Notes under the pieces: model-generated
The model's input: only the letters and a program-made list of their open reading frames with translations
What the model was told of the DNA's origin: nothing
The model's database searches: none
Position numbers and translations under genes: made by a program
Source: an uncultured Muribaculaceae bacterium
Lineage (GTDB): Bacteria; Bacteroidota; Bacteroidia; Bacteroidales; Muribaculaceae
Direction: 5' to 3'
Assembly: GCA_944320595.1 (NCBI GenBank)
Contig: CALUIB010000014.1
Span: 1 to 64,000 of the forward strand
Length of the DNA: 64,000 nucleotides
In this document: positions 34,359-44,581 of the stretch, piece after piece
Layout of the letters: each line of letters begins with the position of its first letter
Position numbering within the stretch: position 1 is the first letter of the stretch

Positions 34359-35123
34359 ATGAAAATAGTTAAGATTAAGGGGCCGCTCGGGCTACAAATG
34401 TTCCAGTATGCCATGTTCATGGCCGTTAATGAAATTTATGGCGATACCATCATGGAGGGCAAGACTTTGCTGCCCGGCAATGTGTTCCAAATATCGCACA
34501 GCGACTGCTTTGACACCCAAGGCATTAGGATGCCGTGGAAGGCCAACCCATATAAAAATTTTGCCGAGGTTCAAAACCCTCAAAACACAGACGACATAAA
34601 GAATGCACCCAAAAATTGCATCTTCACCCTCGACAGCCCAAGCCTGCAATGCATCGAGGGCATAGAAGAGAGCATTAGGCAGGAATTCCGTTTCAAGCAG
34701 GCCATGCCGCACATTTACGACCCGGAGGGCGAAACCGTGGCAATGCACATAGACGACCCTGACAGACGAGGCAACACCTGCACTATCGACTATTACAATT
34801 GGGCAGTGGCCAACATCAACACCTTCCTGCCCGGCGCACAGTTCCACATCTTCACCGACAACGCCAAGTGGGTGAACCGCCACATCACAGGACTGCCACA
34901 AGACACGGCAATCCACGACACACGCCACACCACCCATGCCGAGCTGATGCAGGCAATTGCAACTGCAAAGCACACCGTAATGTCGGCCTCGCTCGACGAC
35001 TGGTGGGCGGCATACCTCAACGCCAACCCCGACAAGATAGTAATCGCTCCGCAACGCTGGAGCGGCAACATCAATCCCACCCGGCTGCTACCACTGCACT
35101 GGACAATTATCCCCGTCACATAA
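34359..35123 (+). CDS. GT11 alpha-1,2-fucosyltransferase-like protein, degenerate motif
   Basis: A 254-residue protein. The start MKIVKIKGPLGLQMFQYAMF matches the typical GT11 opening (normally GGLGNQMFQYA), and IDYYNWAVANINTFLPGAQF then HIFTDNAKWV match the later GT11 motifs. The donor-binding HxRRxD motif is altered: the corresponding place reads MHIDDPDRRGN, lacking the two adjacent Arg. The protein is also shorter than usual. It may be inactive, use another sugar nucleotide, or bind only. It precedes the TPR gene by 18 bases. Confidence 0.72.
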   Translation: MKIVKIKGPLGLQMFQYAMFMAVNEIYGDTIMEGKTLLPGNVFQISHSDCFDTQGIRMPWKANPYKNFAEVQNPQNTDDIKNAPKNCIFTLDSPSLQCIEGIEESIRQEFRFKQAMPHIYDPEGETVAMHIDDPDRRGNTCTIDYYNWAVANINTFLPGAQFHIFTDNAKWVNRHITGLPQDTAIHDTRHTTHAELMQAIATAKHTVMSASLDDWWAAYLNANPDKIVIAPQRWSGNINPTRLLPLHWTIIPVT

Positions 35124-35141
35124 CACCCACCACACATCGTC

Positions 35142-35942
35142 ATGAACCCACACAGAATAACCACACTTATCGCATTGCTGCTGATTGCCGCATCGGCAAC
35201 CAACGCAGCTACACCAGCAGCCGACGGCTACGAATCACGCAAGACGCGTGCCGAAAGGTATTTCAAATACAAGGAATGGAGCAGCGCACTGGCCATGTAC
35301 CTGCTCATGCTCGATGAACGCCCCGACGAAGTGGAGCCGTATTACAAGGCCATAGTGGCCGGGGCAATGAACAACGACAGCATCACGCAAATTGATATGC
35401 TCGAACGCACACAGCAACGAGGCATATCGCTCGACTCGCTGTTCAACGGGGTGCGCTCTGTTTCGTTCTCAATAGGCGAGGCCGGGGCTTACAACAACTT
35501 CCTGCTGCTCGTGAAAAAGCACCAGCCGTGGCTAAACCGTAGGATAAACATATACCTGCTTGAATACTATGACTTCCGCAATGATGCCACCAACGTGATT
35601 AAAACCGCACGGCAGCTGCTTTCCCAGACTCCCAGAAACATCGGCTACATGAAAACCATGGCTCGCGCCTACATAAATATAGGCGACTTGGCCAAAGCAA
35701 TGGAATGCTACAAGCGCATACTGGCAATAGACAGCGGCGACTACGATTCGCTGCTTGCCTTGGGCAACTATTATGCCATGCAACTGTTACAGCCTTCGGC
35801 AATTAAGCCGCAATTAAGCCGCAAAGACCTCATTGCCCTGGCTCAAACCTACCTTCACGAGGCCTACAACCTGTATCCAACACCTTACGTAGCCCAGCTG
35901 CTTGCACAAGTGAACCACGAGCTGGAAACCATTCAGCAGTAG
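35142..35942 (+). CDS. Exported tetratricopeptide repeat protein
   Basis: A 266-residue protein with a signal peptide (cleavage after TNA). At least three TPR helix pairs are visible: ERYFKYKEWSSALAMYLLML near 45, KTMARAYINIGDLAKAMECY near 175, and a last one from LIALAQTYLHEAYNLYP. TPRs bind other proteins; periplasmic location is likely. It sits after the GT11-like gene with an ordinary short spacer and is followed by a bidirectional terminator. Confidence 0.75.
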   Translation: MNPHRITTLIALLLIAASATNAATPAADGYESRKTRAERYFKYKEWSSALAMYLLMLDERPDEVEPYYKAIVAGAMNNDSITQIDMLERTQQRGISLDSLFNGVRSVSFSIGEAGAYNNFLLLVKKHQPWLNRRINIYLLEYYDFRNDATNVIKTARQLLSQTPRNIGYMKTMARAYINIGDLAKAMECYKRILAIDSGDYDSLLALGNYYAMQLLQPSAIKPQLSRKDLIALAQTYLHEAYNLYPTPYVAQLLAQVNHELETIQQ

Positions 35943-35970
35943 CGGCGGCCACACAACGGCTATAAGAAAA

Positions 35971-36005
35971 AAGGATGCCATAGGCTCACGCCCCGGGCAT
36001 CCTTT
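35971..36005. terminator. Bidirectional terminator between TPR gene and lpxA
   Basis: Perfect 9-bp stem AAGGATGCC (35971-35979) with GGCATCCTT (35996-36004). A-rich on the left (35965-35972) and T-rich on the right, so it can serve both converging transcripts. Confidence 0.7.
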
Positions 36006-36064
36006 CTGCATTTATGCGTAACAATAAAAATCAGTGTGTGCTATGTATGATGTGTGTCTGCTGT

Positions 36065-36859
36065 TTAGTCAAGTACATCTTCATGGCTCGGCACTGCCAC
36101 TATGCGCAATTCATGCTTGCGGATGAAATCCACAATCATGTCGCGCTCGGGCGAGGGCTTCACGTCGCTCTCAATGCGGCGAATGGCATTGAACACCGAT
36201 GTGTTGCACTGATATACGTGGCGGTAAGCCTTGGCAACATCGTCGATTGTGTCGTCCGAGAACCCCTTGTGGCGCATGATATAGGCATTCACGCCATAGT
36301 AGCTGATGGGGTTGTGGGCCATGATTACGAATGGCGGCACATTGCCGTTGACACGGCAACCGCTCTTCACCATTGCCCATTCTCCAACTTCGCTGCCCGG
36401 GTGCAACATAACCGAAGAACCCAGAATTACATTTGAATTCACCTTGCTCTCGTAGGCGATGTTGCTGCCGTTGCCCAGTATCACGTTGTCGCAGATGCGA
36501 GCATCGTGCATGATGTGCGATTCGGCCATAATGAACACATTGCTGCCTATATGAGTTGCCGAGCCATTATAGATGCCACGGTTGATGATGGTGTGTTCGC
36601 GCACACGGCAATTGTCGCCTATGATTACGAACGACGGTTCTCCCTTCCAACGCAAGTCTTGCGGCTCGGCACCTATAATGGCACCATTATAGATTTTGCA
36701 GTTATTACCGATGCGAGTACCGTTAAGGAGGCTCACAAAGGGGTAAATAGTGCAATTGTCTCCAATCTCCACGTTCTTGCTTATGAACGAGAACGGATGG
36801 ATAGTTACGTTCTTCCCTAATTTAGCTTCGGGATCGACGTGTGCTAATGGACTAATCAT
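36065..36859 (-). CDS. lpxA: Acyl-ACP-UDP-N-acetylglucosamine O-acyltransferase
   Basis: A 264-residue left-handed beta-helix protein that starts lipid A synthesis. Hexapeptide repeats run from residue 5 to about 185. The catalytic His lies in MAESHIMHDARI (equivalent to His125 of E. coli). The C-terminal helical part (from IMRHKGFSDDTI) matches the LpxA trimer domain. In many Bacteroidetes a fused lpxC-fabZ gene precedes lpxA; here lpxA stands beside the efflux operon. Start at 36859 (MISPLAHVDP). Confidence 0.94.
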   Translation of the reverse strand: MISPLAHVDPEAKLGKNVTIHPFSFISKNVEIGDNCTIYPFVSLLNGTRIGNNCKIYNGAIIGAEPQDLRWKGEPSFVIIGDNCRVREHTIINRGIYNGSATHIGSNVFIMAESHIMHDARICDNVILGNGSNIAYESKVNSNVILGSSVMLHPGSEVGEWAMVKSGCRVNGNVPPFVIMAHNPISYYGVNAYIMRHKGFSDDTIDDVAKAYRHVYQCNTSVFNAIRRIESDVKPSPERDMIVDFIRKHELRIVAVPSHEDVLD

Positions 36860-36892
36860 GGTTTCTCCTTTGTTTTAATGGTTGTGCTTATG

Positions 36893-38275
36893 TTAACGTC
36901 CGCCACCAAGCGACTGATAGAGGTTGATGGCTGCCTGGTTGATGGTCAGGTCGGTGTTCAGCAGCGACACTTGGCTGTTGAGCAACGATTGCTGAGCCGT
37001 CAACACTTCAAGGTATGTGGTGGTGCTGAGTTGCAGCAGGTCTTGGTTGTATTCCACGGCCTTTTGCAACTTCTCCACTTGCAAGGCTATGTTTTGGCGC
37101 ATCTCTTGCGATTTTTCCATAGTCACAAGGGCGTTGCTCACCTCGGCCGATGCGCTGAGCACCGTGTTCTCGAAGGTGTTCAAAGCCTGCTGCTGTGCAG
37201 CCTTGGCGGCCTTCAGCGAGGCTATGTTTTGACCACTGTTGAACAGCGGCAAGGCCAACTGGCCTGCAAGGTTGATGAACCAACGTGCCGGGTCGAGTAT
37301 GGCACTGCCCACGAGTGAGCCATAGCCGCCACTTGCCGACAAGGTAATATTGGGGTAGAATGCCGTGCGAGCCAGGTTGGTGGCATAGTAAGCCGAAGCA
37401 AACTGGTATTCGGCGGCACGCACGTCGGGACGCGCTGCGAGATAGCTCATCGGCACGCCATATTCAAGTTCGGCCGGCAATACTATCATCGACTCGGTAT
37501 TGACTTCCCATGCCTGCGGCTCGGTATTGAGCAGCAGCGACATAGTGTTGTTCAGTTCGTTGATGGCCATTTCCACTTGCGGGATTGCCGACAACACGCT
37601 ATAGTAGTTGGCCTCGCTTTGCACGATTGCCACCTCGTTGTAGCGTCCGGCCTCCTTCATGTCGCGCATCACTTGCACGGTCTGTTTCCACAGGTCGGCA
37701 GTCTCGCGGTAAAGCACAAGCTGCTTGTTGTAGGAAACGAGGGAATAATAGCAGTTGGCCACGGCACCTATGATTTGCGAGCGAGTAGCCTGCTCGTAAG
37801 CCTCGGTCTGCTTCAGGTTCACCTGGGCCTGACGCTTGCTGTTAAGCTTTTGACCGAAGATGTCGATTTCCCAGCTTACCGACAGCGGCAGTTGGTAACC
37901 CCAGTCGAGGTCGTTGACCTTGAATATCTTCGAACCAGAGCCGTTGGGGGCAAAGGTGAGCGAAGGTAGGTAAGACAAGCGCGCACCGAGCAATTGGGCG
38001 TGGGCTATGTCAACATTCAGTTTCGCGTTTTGCAAATCGACGTTGTTGTCGAGTGCCATCGTGATAAGGGCTTGCAATTGCGGGTCGGTGAAAATCTCGT
38101 CCCACTGCAAGTTGCCAAGTGCCGACGAATCGACAGGCTGCTCCAATGCTTCCTTGTACTTGGTCGATTGGGTGCTGTCGTCGGGCAGGTCGTATTTCTT
38201 GTAGATGTGGCAGCTGCCCATCACTGTGGCGATAACCACAGTGACGAGGAGCAACCGTATGTTTTTAATGTTCAT
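36893..38275 (-). CDS. Outer-membrane efflux channel (OprM/TolC type) lipoprotein
   Basis: A 460-residue protein with lipobox VMGSC. Two structural repeats typical of the channel are visible (long helices with VDLQNAKLNVDIAHAQLLGARL and the later VTMEKSQEMRQNIALQVEKL). It forms the outer-membrane exit duct for the RND pump encoded just upstream (22 bases). It is the last gene of the three-gene efflux operon on the minus strand. Confidence 0.93.
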   Translation of the reverse strand: MNIKNIRLLLVTVVIATVMGSCHIYKKYDLPDDSTQSTKYKEALEQPVDSSALGNLQWDEIFTDPQLQALITMALDNNVDLQNAKLNVDIAHAQLLGARLSYLPSLTFAPNGSGSKIFKVNDLDWGYQLPLSVSWEIDIFGQKLNSKRQAQVNLKQTEAYEQATRSQIIGAVANCYYSLVSYNKQLVLYRETADLWKQTVQVMRDMKEAGRYNEVAIVQSEANYYSVLSAIPQVEMAINELNNTMSLLLNTEPQAWEVNTESMIVLPAELEYGVPMSYLAARPDVRAAEYQFASAYYATNLARTAFYPNITLSASGGYGSLVGSAILDPARWFINLAGQLALPLFNSGQNIASLKAAKAAQQQALNTFENTVLSASAEVSNALVTMEKSQEMRQNIALQVEKLQKAVEYNQDLLQLSTTTYLEVLTAQQSLLNSQVSLLNTDLTINQAAINLYQSLGGGR

Positions 38276-38296
38276 ATCAGTTGAATGGGTGTTTCG

Positions 38297-41200
38297 TTAG
38301 ATTGAAAATTGTTCCAATTCGTTCTTCATGCCCGAGTTGTCGGTATCCTTCCACTTGATGGGCGAGAACTTCTCTTGCAGTGCCTGGCACATTACGAACA
38401 GGCAAGGAACGATGAGCAGCTGGAATATCATACCAATAAGCATACCGCCCACGGCACCGGTACCGAGTGCACGGTTACCATTGGCACCTACGCCCGAGGC
38501 AAACATCAGCGGCAACAAACCGATGATAAGTGCCAACGAGGTCATCAAGATAGGACGCAGACGGGCTGCGGCTCCTGACACGGCGGAGCCAATGATTGAC
38601 ATACCTGTCTGGCGGCGTTCGAGCGCGTACTGCACGATAAGGATGGCATTCTTTGCAAGAAGGCCGATAAGCATGATGAGCGCAATCTTGAGGTAGATGT
38701 TGTTGTCGATGCCGAACATACGTGCGAAGACGAATGTACCGAACAAGCCGAACGGAATTGACAAGATTACCGACAGTGGCAGAATATAACTTTCATACTG
38801 CGCACTCAAGATGAGGTAAACGAATACCAAGCAGAGCACGAAGATGAGTGCCGTGGCCGAGCTTGACGTGCTGGCCTCCTCACGGGTAAGACCCGAGAAC
38901 TCGTAGTCGTAACCTTGCGGGAGCACCTGGGCTGCCACTTCGCGGATGGCCTCGATGGCCTGACCCGAAGAGTACCCGGCATTTGGCGTACCGTTGACGG
39001 CCATTGACGTGTACATATTGAAACGGTTGATTACGTCGGGGCCATAAACGCGCGATAGCGTTATGAAGTCGCTAATGGGCACCATGCCATTGGAAGTGCG
39101 CACTTTGACGCTCTTGAGCGTTTCGGGCGACACACGGGCTTCGGGCGATGCCTGCATCATCACACGGTAGAGCTTACCAAAACGGTTGAAGTTGCTTATG
39201 TACATACTACCGTAGTAGCCTTGCAGAACCGACAGCACGTTGGACGGCGATATGCCGGCACGCTTGGCCTTGGCAACGTCAACGTCAACAAGGTATTGCG
39301 GATACGTCGGGTTGAATGCCGAGTATGCCATCTGTATCTCGGGACGCTGGTTCAGCGCGGCAAGGAATTGCTGCTGAATGCCGAAGAACTTGTTCAGGTC
39401 GCCACCGGTCTTGTCTTGCAACTGGAACTCGAAACCACTCGATACCGAGTAACCCGAAATCATAGGAGGAGCGAAGAACATGATTGTTCCGTCCTTTATC
39501 TTCATGGCCACCTGTGCATAGAGCTTGGCGATGGTATTCGATACGCTTTCCTCTTCGGTACGGTCTTCCCAGTTTTTCATCTTGATGATGACCGAACCGT
39601 AGCTGCTACCCTGACCTGCGATGAAGTTGTAACCTTGTATCACGGTACGCATCTGTATTCCAGGAGTCTGGGCAATGATGGCATCAAGGCTGTCGAGAAC
39701 CTCTTGTGTGCGCTCCTGCGACGTAGCCGGGGGCATTGATACCACGCCCATTATGGTACCCGTGTCTTCATCGGGCACAAGGCTGTTGGGGGTAACCGAC
39801 ATGAGCCAAACGAGAACGCCGATTGATGCGGCAACAATTGCGCCCGACAGCCACTTGGCCTTGATAAAGAAGCGCACAGATGCGGAATATTTCTTGAGCA
39901 CTACGCTATAGCCGGCGTTGAAACCTGCATGGAAACGGTCGATGAACGACATTTTCTTGCCTTCGCCTTCATTGTGCGGCTTGAGGAACAAGGCGCAAAG
40001 TGCCGGCGAAAGGGTCAATGCGTTGATAGCCGATATACCGATGGCGGCAGCCATGGTCAAACCAAACTGGCGGTAGAACACACCCGAGGTGCCGGGCATG
40101 AACGACACGGGAATGAACACAAGCATCATCACAAGGGTGATTGACACGATGGCGCTACCAATTTCGCCCATGGCATCGATTGATGCCTGCCGCGGCGACT
40201 GGTAGCCTTCGTCAAGTTTGGCATGGACAGCCTCGACCACCACAATGGCATCGTCCACCACAATTGCAATTGCAAGCACAAGAGCCGAAAGGGTGAGCAG
40301 GTTGAGCGAGAACCCTATGACGTATATCACGAAAAACGAACCGATAAGTGCCACCGGGATGGCGATAATAGGCACGAGCGTCGAGCGGAAGTCTTGCAAG
40401 AAGATGTAAACTACGATTGCCACGAGGATAAATGCCTCGATAAGCGTCTTGACAACCTCGTTGATTGACGCATCGAGGAAGTCGTTGGTGTTCATCGGCA
40501 CGTCGAACCGCAGCCCCTCGGGAAGGTCTTGCTTGGCATCGTCGATTACGGCAAGCACGTTGTTGATAACTTCCGAGGCATTTGAACCTGCCGACTGGAA
40601 CACGATACAGGTCACACCGAGTGCGCCATTAACCTTGTTGGAGAAACCGTAGTCGAGACGGCCCAGTTCAAGGTCGGCCACATCTTTAAGATAAAGTATA
40701 TTGCCGTTATTGTCGGCGCGTATTATGATGTCGCCAAATTCTTCGGCAGTCACAAGGCGACCCTTGTAGCGCATCACATACTGGAAACTCTGGTTGCCTC
40801 GTTCACCGAACTGGCCCGGGGCGGCCTCGATGTTCTGCTCGGCCAGGGCAACGGTTATGTCGCTCGGTTCAAGGTTGTACTGAGCCATCACGTCGGGCTT
40901 GAGCCAAATACGCATCGAGTAGTCCGACGACAATGCGAATGCCTCGCCCACACCGGCTATACGCTTTATTTCGGGGAGGACGTTAATCGACATATAGTTT
41001 TCCACAAACTCCTGATTGTAACGCCCTTCGGGGTCGGATAGCGTCACGCCCACAAGCATTGAGCTTTGCCGCTTGCGGGTAATCACACCCACCTGCGTTA
41101 CTTCGGCAGGCAGCTGCGACTGTGCCTGAGCCACACGGTTCTGCACATCCACGGCAGCCATATCGGGGTCGTATCCTTCCTTGAAGTAAATGGTAATGGT

Positions 41201-41467
41201 GGCGCTACCAGTGTTGGTGGCCGATGAAGTCATGTAGGTCATGTTGAGCGCACCGTTGATTTGCTCTTCAAGCGGCGCAATAACCGAGTTAAGCACGGTC
41301 TGGGCATTTGCACCCGTATAAGTGGTTGATACCGAGATGGTAGGCGGTGCAATATTTGGGTACTGCTCTATAGGCAGGGCAGCAAGCCCGATTCCACCGA
41401 GGATAACGATGAAGACCGATATTACGGTGGACAGAACAGGTCGTTTTATAAATGTACTTAAATTCAT
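38297..41467 (-). CDS. RND multidrug efflux transporter (AcrB/HAE1 family)
   Basis: A 1056-residue inner-membrane pump with the twelve-helix, two-large-loop arrangement. The start MNLSTFIKRPVLSTVISVF and GGIGLAALPIEQYPNIAPPT are typical. The proton-relay Asp pair lies in LVLAIAIVVDDAIVVVEAV (helix 4), with a Lys later in helix 10. It exports drugs or bile compounds using proton flow. It lies 54 bases after the adaptor gene and 22 before the channel gene. Confidence 0.96.
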   Translation of the reverse strand: MNLSTFIKRPVLSTVISVFIVILGGIGLAALPIEQYPNIAPPTISVSTTYTGANAQTVLNSVIAPLEEQINGALNMTYMTSSATNTGSATITIYFKEGYDPDMAAVDVQNRVAQAQSQLPAEVTQVGVITRKRQSSMLVGVTLSDPEGRYNQEFVENYMSINVLPEIKRIAGVGEAFALSSDYSMRIWLKPDVMAQYNLEPSDITVALAEQNIEAAPGQFGERGNQSFQYVMRYKGRLVTAEEFGDIIIRADNNGNILYLKDVADLELGRLDYGFSNKVNGALGVTCIVFQSAGSNASEVINNVLAVIDDAKQDLPEGLRFDVPMNTNDFLDASINEVVKTLIEAFILVAIVVYIFLQDFRSTLVPIIAIPVALIGSFFVIYVIGFSLNLLTLSALVLAIAIVVDDAIVVVEAVHAKLDEGYQSPRQASIDAMGEIGSAIVSITLVMMLVFIPVSFMPGTSGVFYRQFGLTMAAAIGISAINALTLSPALCALFLKPHNEGEGKKMSFIDRFHAGFNAGYSVVLKKYSASVRFFIKAKWLSGAIVAASIGVLVWLMSVTPNSLVPDEDTGTIMGVVSMPPATSQERTQEVLDSLDAIIAQTPGIQMRTVIQGYNFIAGQGSSYGSVIIKMKNWEDRTEEESVSNTIAKLYAQVAMKIKDGTIMFFAPPMISGYSVSSGFEFQLQDKTGGDLNKFFGIQQQFLAALNQRPEIQMAYSAFNPTYPQYLVDVDVAKAKRAGISPSNVLSVLQGYYGSMYISNFNRFGKLYRVMMQASPEARVSPETLKSVKVRTSNGMVPISDFITLSRVYGPDVINRFNMYTSMAVNGTPNAGYSSGQAIEAIREVAAQVLPQGYDYEFSGLTREEASTSSSATALIFVLCLVFVYLILSAQYESYILPLSVILSIPFGLFGTFVFARMFGIDNNIYLKIALIMLIGLLAKNAILIVQYALERRQTGMSIIGSAVSGAAARLRPILMTSLALIIGLLPLMFASGVGANGNRALGTGAVGGMLIGMIFQLLIVPCLFVMCQALQEKFSPIKWKDTDNSGMKNELEQFSI

Positions 41468-41521
41468 TTCTCGATAATTAATAAGTTTTATGTTACCCGT
41501 TTATAGTGATAGGCTGGGCAA

Positions 41522-42673
41522 TTACTGTTGCGGAGCTGCGTTGCGCGGCGCGATGAGTGTGCCTGCGCGAACCGATGTGCCCACGCCCTCGGTTACAATC
41601 ACGTCGCCCACCTTCAAGCCCGAAGTCACGATGTAGGTCTGTCCGTCGTTGACCGGCGAAACGGTGATGTTGGTCGAAACGGCCTTGCTTGAATCGTTAA
41701 CAAGGTAAACGTAAACGCGGTCCTGTATCTCGTAAGTAGCCTTTTGCGGGATTATGAGCAGGTCTTTCGACGGCTGCGGAACAAGTATTTGCCCAGTCAA
41801 GCCGCTGCGGAGCATGCCATTAGTGTTCTTGAACAACGCACGTACCGATGCTGTTCCCGTGGAGCCGTCGAGCACACCCGATACAGTCGATACCTTGCCA
41901 GGGAGTGCATAACGGGTACCGTCGGAGAGTTCGAGATACACTTCGGGCATCTTCTTGATTGCCTCGTTGATGGTACTTTTGCCATTGTCGCTCAGTGCAA
42001 GGATGTCCTTTTCATTAAGCGAGAAGTAAGCATAAACTTCCGATATGTCGGAAACCGTGGTCAACGGCTGTGCCGACGACGGGCTTGCAAGCGAACCTTC
42101 ACGGTTGGGTATTGTGCCGACAACGCCGTCCGACGGAGCCACCACCTCGGTATAATCGAGGTTGCGCTGCGCATTCACCAGGCTCGCGCGAGCCTGGTTC
42201 AAGGCGGCCTCGGCCGAACGCAGGTTCAGCACGGCAGTCTCATATTCATAGTCGCTGATAATGTTCTTGTTGTGCAGTTTCTTTTGGTTCTCCTCGGTGA
42301 GGCGTGCTGTAGCTACCTGGCTTTCGGCTGCTGCAACTGCTGCCTCGGCCGAGCGCACTGCTGCTTCATATTGAACTTGGTCTATGGTGAACAGTAATTG
42401 TCCTTTTTTTACAACTTGGCCTTCGTCAACGTGTACTTTTGTGATGAAACCCGTTACTTGCGGGCGAATTTCAATGTCTGTTTTCCCTTTTACTGTTGCA
42501 GGATAGCTCTGATAGAGCATCATGCTGTCGAGGGCAACGGTGAAAGTCTCAACCTGCGTCGGCATCGCGCCTTGCTGCTGGCTGCCACCTCCACAAGAAG
42601 TCAAAAATCCAGTTATCGCAACGAAGAAAGCACACGGCTTGACGAGCGATAATAACATCTCATTTTTCGTCAT
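41522..42673 (-). CDS. RND efflux periplasmic adaptor (AcrA/MFP family)
   Basis: A 383-residue protein; lipobox-like LTSCGG near residue 27. The biotinyl-like half-motifs (IEIRPQVTGFITKVHVDEGQ and later VVAPSDGVVGTI), a coiled-coil hairpin between them (about 90-165), and a beta-barrel domain are in normal order. It links the pump to the outer-membrane channel. It is the first gene of the operon. No regulator gene is adjacent. Confidence 0.94.
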   Translation of the reverse strand: MTKNEMLLSLVKPCAFFVAITGFLTSCGGGSQQQGAMPTQVETFTVALDSMMLYQSYPATVKGKTDIEIRPQVTGFITKVHVDEGQVVKKGQLLFTIDQVQYEAAVRSAEAAVAAAESQVATARLTEENQKKLHNKNIISDYEYETAVLNLRSAEAALNQARASLVNAQRNLDYTEVVAPSDGVVGTIPNREGSLASPSSAQPLTTVSDISEVYAYFSLNEKDILALSDNGKSTINEAIKKMPEVYLELSDGTRYALPGKVSTVSGVLDGSTGTASVRALFKNTNGMLRSGLTGQILVPQPSKDLLIIPQKATYEIQDRVYVYLVNDSSKAVSTNITVSPVNDGQTYIVTSGLKVGDVIVTEGVGTSVRAGTLIAPRNAAPQQ

Positions 42674-43009
42674 AATGAATTGATTTAAATTTTATTGTTA
42701 TACAATTTAATGCGTTTTCTTGTTCTAATTCTCGTTTTACGGAGTGTAGATTGTCGCAATGAAATTTTGATGCAAAATTAGCAATTATGGCTTGTTTGTT
42801 TTGTACTTTTTTCTCTTAATTTTAGTCCAAATGTCAACAAGCATATTAAAAAACATAAATATGCGGCAATATTTACGTTTTTTTCGGCCATAAATGCCAA
42901 AATGCACATTAACACACCCATTCCCATAGTATGTGGCGACCAGGGGGCGTGCCAATGTGCATTCTACATGTCGCAGCCAAAATCGGCCTATTCTTCTTTT
43001 TACCTGCTT
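42674..43009. promoter_or_regulatory. Intergenic region with the efflux operon promoter
   Basis: This 336-base gap between efflux adaptor and ispH stop holds a -7 element read on the minus strand (TAATTTTG, 42773-42780), about 100 bases before the adaptor ATG. The right part (42800-42900) is AT-rich and the segment 42905-43009 has no gene I can support. An operator palindrome was not evident. Confidence 0.45.
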
Positions 43010-43879
43010 TTACTGCCCAAGCATTCCGGCGGCGGCTTGGCGCACTTGCTCCATAAGCCAGCGAGGGGTGGAAGTGGCTCCACAAATGCCTATGTTCTCT
43101 TTACCGGCGAGCCACGATGGGGATATTTCGCAGGCCGAGGAGATTTGGTATGACGTGGGATTGGCCTGCCGGCACTCCTCATAGAGTATCTTGCCATTGC
43201 TGCTCTTGCTGCCGCACACGAACAGAATAAGGTCGTGCGAACGGGCAAACTCGCGTATGCGCGGTATGCGGTTGGCCACTTGGCGGCATATCGTGTCGAA
43301 GTATTCAAATCCAGCCTGCCGCCGCCTGGAAATCTCATCGACCATCGCGGCAAACCCTTGCAGCGACTTGGTGGTTTGGGAATACAGGTATATGTCGCGC
43401 GTGAAGTCGATGCGGCCAAGCTCGTCGATACTTTCCACCACTATGGCGTGGCCGTCGGTCTGACCCACAAGGCCGTTCACCTCGGCGTGGCCTTTTTTGC
43501 CATAAATAACTATCTGAGGATGTCGCCCATCGGGTTGCAGCTCGTTGTAACGCGCGTGTATGCGGCGTTGCAGTTGCAGCACCACCGGGCAAGTGGCATC
43601 AATCACTGTTATGCCGTTGCGCTCGGCTGTGCGGTAGGTCTCGGGCGGCTCGCCGTGGGCCCGCAGCAGCACCGTCACGTCGTGCAGCTGTTGCAGCTCG
43701 TCGTGGGTGATGGTCTGCAGTCCTTTCGATTGCAACCGTTCCACTTCATTGGAATTGTGCACAATGTCGCCAAGGCAGTACAACTGCCCCGACTTTTCAA
43801 GCTCCTCCTCGGCCTTGTGTATGGCGGTCACCACGCCGAAGCAGAACCCCGATTCGCTGTCGATTTCTATCGTTGCCAT
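43010..43879 (-). CDS. ispH: 4-hydroxy-3-methylbut-2-enyl diphosphate reductase
   Basis: A 289-residue iron-sulfur enzyme, last step of the MEP isoprenoid pathway. Three conserved cysteines that bind the 4Fe-4S cluster are in GFCFGV, DATCPVV and FVCGSKSSNGK. The HSNEVE and HGEPPET segments carry conserved His. Its ATG directly abuts the cmk stop codon (no spacer), so the two are coupled; the cmk-ispH pair is common in Bacteroidetes. Confidence 0.95.
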   Translation of the reverse strand: MATIEIDSESGFCFGVVTAIHKAEEELEKSGQLYCLGDIVHNSNEVERLQSKGLQTITHDELQQLHDVTVLLRAHGEPPETYRTAERNGITVIDATCPVVLQLQRRIHARYNELQPDGRHPQIVIYGKKGHAEVNGLVGQTDGHAIVVESIDELGRIDFTRDIYLYSQTTKSLQGFAAMVDEISRRRQAGFEYFDTICRQVANRIPRIREFARSHDLILFVCGSKSSNGKILYEECRQANPTSYQISSACEISPSWLAGKENIGICGATSTPRWLMEQVRQAAAGMLGQ

Positions 43880-44581
43880 TTATCCGCGCGTGATTTGGTC
43901 ATACAAGTCCATCAACCAACGGTCCTGTTCCTCGATGGTCATGTGCGAGTTGTCGAGCGTGTAAGCGTCATCGGCCTTGCGCAGGGGGCTTTCGGCACGG
44001 GTTGTGTCGATACGGTCGCGCTCGGTCACATTGTGCAGCACCTCCTCGTAAGTGACCGCGGTGTCGCCTTTGGCCACAAGCTCGTCATACCGGCGGCGGG
44101 CGCGTGTCTCGGCCGATGCGGTCACATACACCTTCATTTCAGCCTCGGGAAATACCACTGTGCCAATATCGCGGCCATCCATCACTATCCCCTTTTCACG
44201 CCCCATTGCCTGCTGCTGTGCCACAAGGGCACGGCGCACGGCAGGAATTTTGGCCACCTGGCTCACCACAGCCGACACGCGCATATCGCGTATTTCGCAC
44301 TCCACGCAACGCCCGTTCAGGTAGGTCTGCGACTGCCCAGTGGCGGCATCCACGCCGAATGTGATTTTTATGTCGCCCAACCGGGCAACGAGTTCCTCCT
44401 CCTTGATAGTCCCGTCATCATTTACTAACCCGTTTTCAAGGCAGTAAAGCGTCACGGCACGGTACATTGCTCCAGTGTCGATATAAGCATACCCTATGCG
44501 CCGTGCCAGGGCCTTTGCCATGGTACTTTTCCCCGTCGAGGAAAACCCGTCGATTGCTATGATTATGCGTTTCCTTTCCAT
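43880..44581 (-). CDS. cmk: Cytidylate kinase
   Basis: A 233-residue nucleoside monophosphate kinase that phosphorylates CMP and dCMP. P-loop GFSSTGKST at residues ~11-19, [28 protein letters not shown] and a late [12 protein letters not shown] lid region are present. The start [12 protein letters not shown] at 44581 is chosen over upstream in-frame ATGs up to 44626, since it places the P-loop at the normal distance. Confidence 0.95.
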   Translation of the reverse strand: MERKRIIIAIDGFSSTGKSTMAKALARRIGYAYIDTGAMYRAVTLYCLENGLVNDDGTIKEEELVARLGDIKITFGVDAATGQSQTYLNGRCVECEIRDMRVSAVVSQVAKIPAVRRALVAQQQAMGREKGIVMDGRDIGTVVFPEAEMKVYVTASAETRARRRYDELVAKGDTAVTYEEVLHNVTERDRIDTTRAESPLRKADDAYTLDNSHMTIEEQDRWLMDLYDQITRG

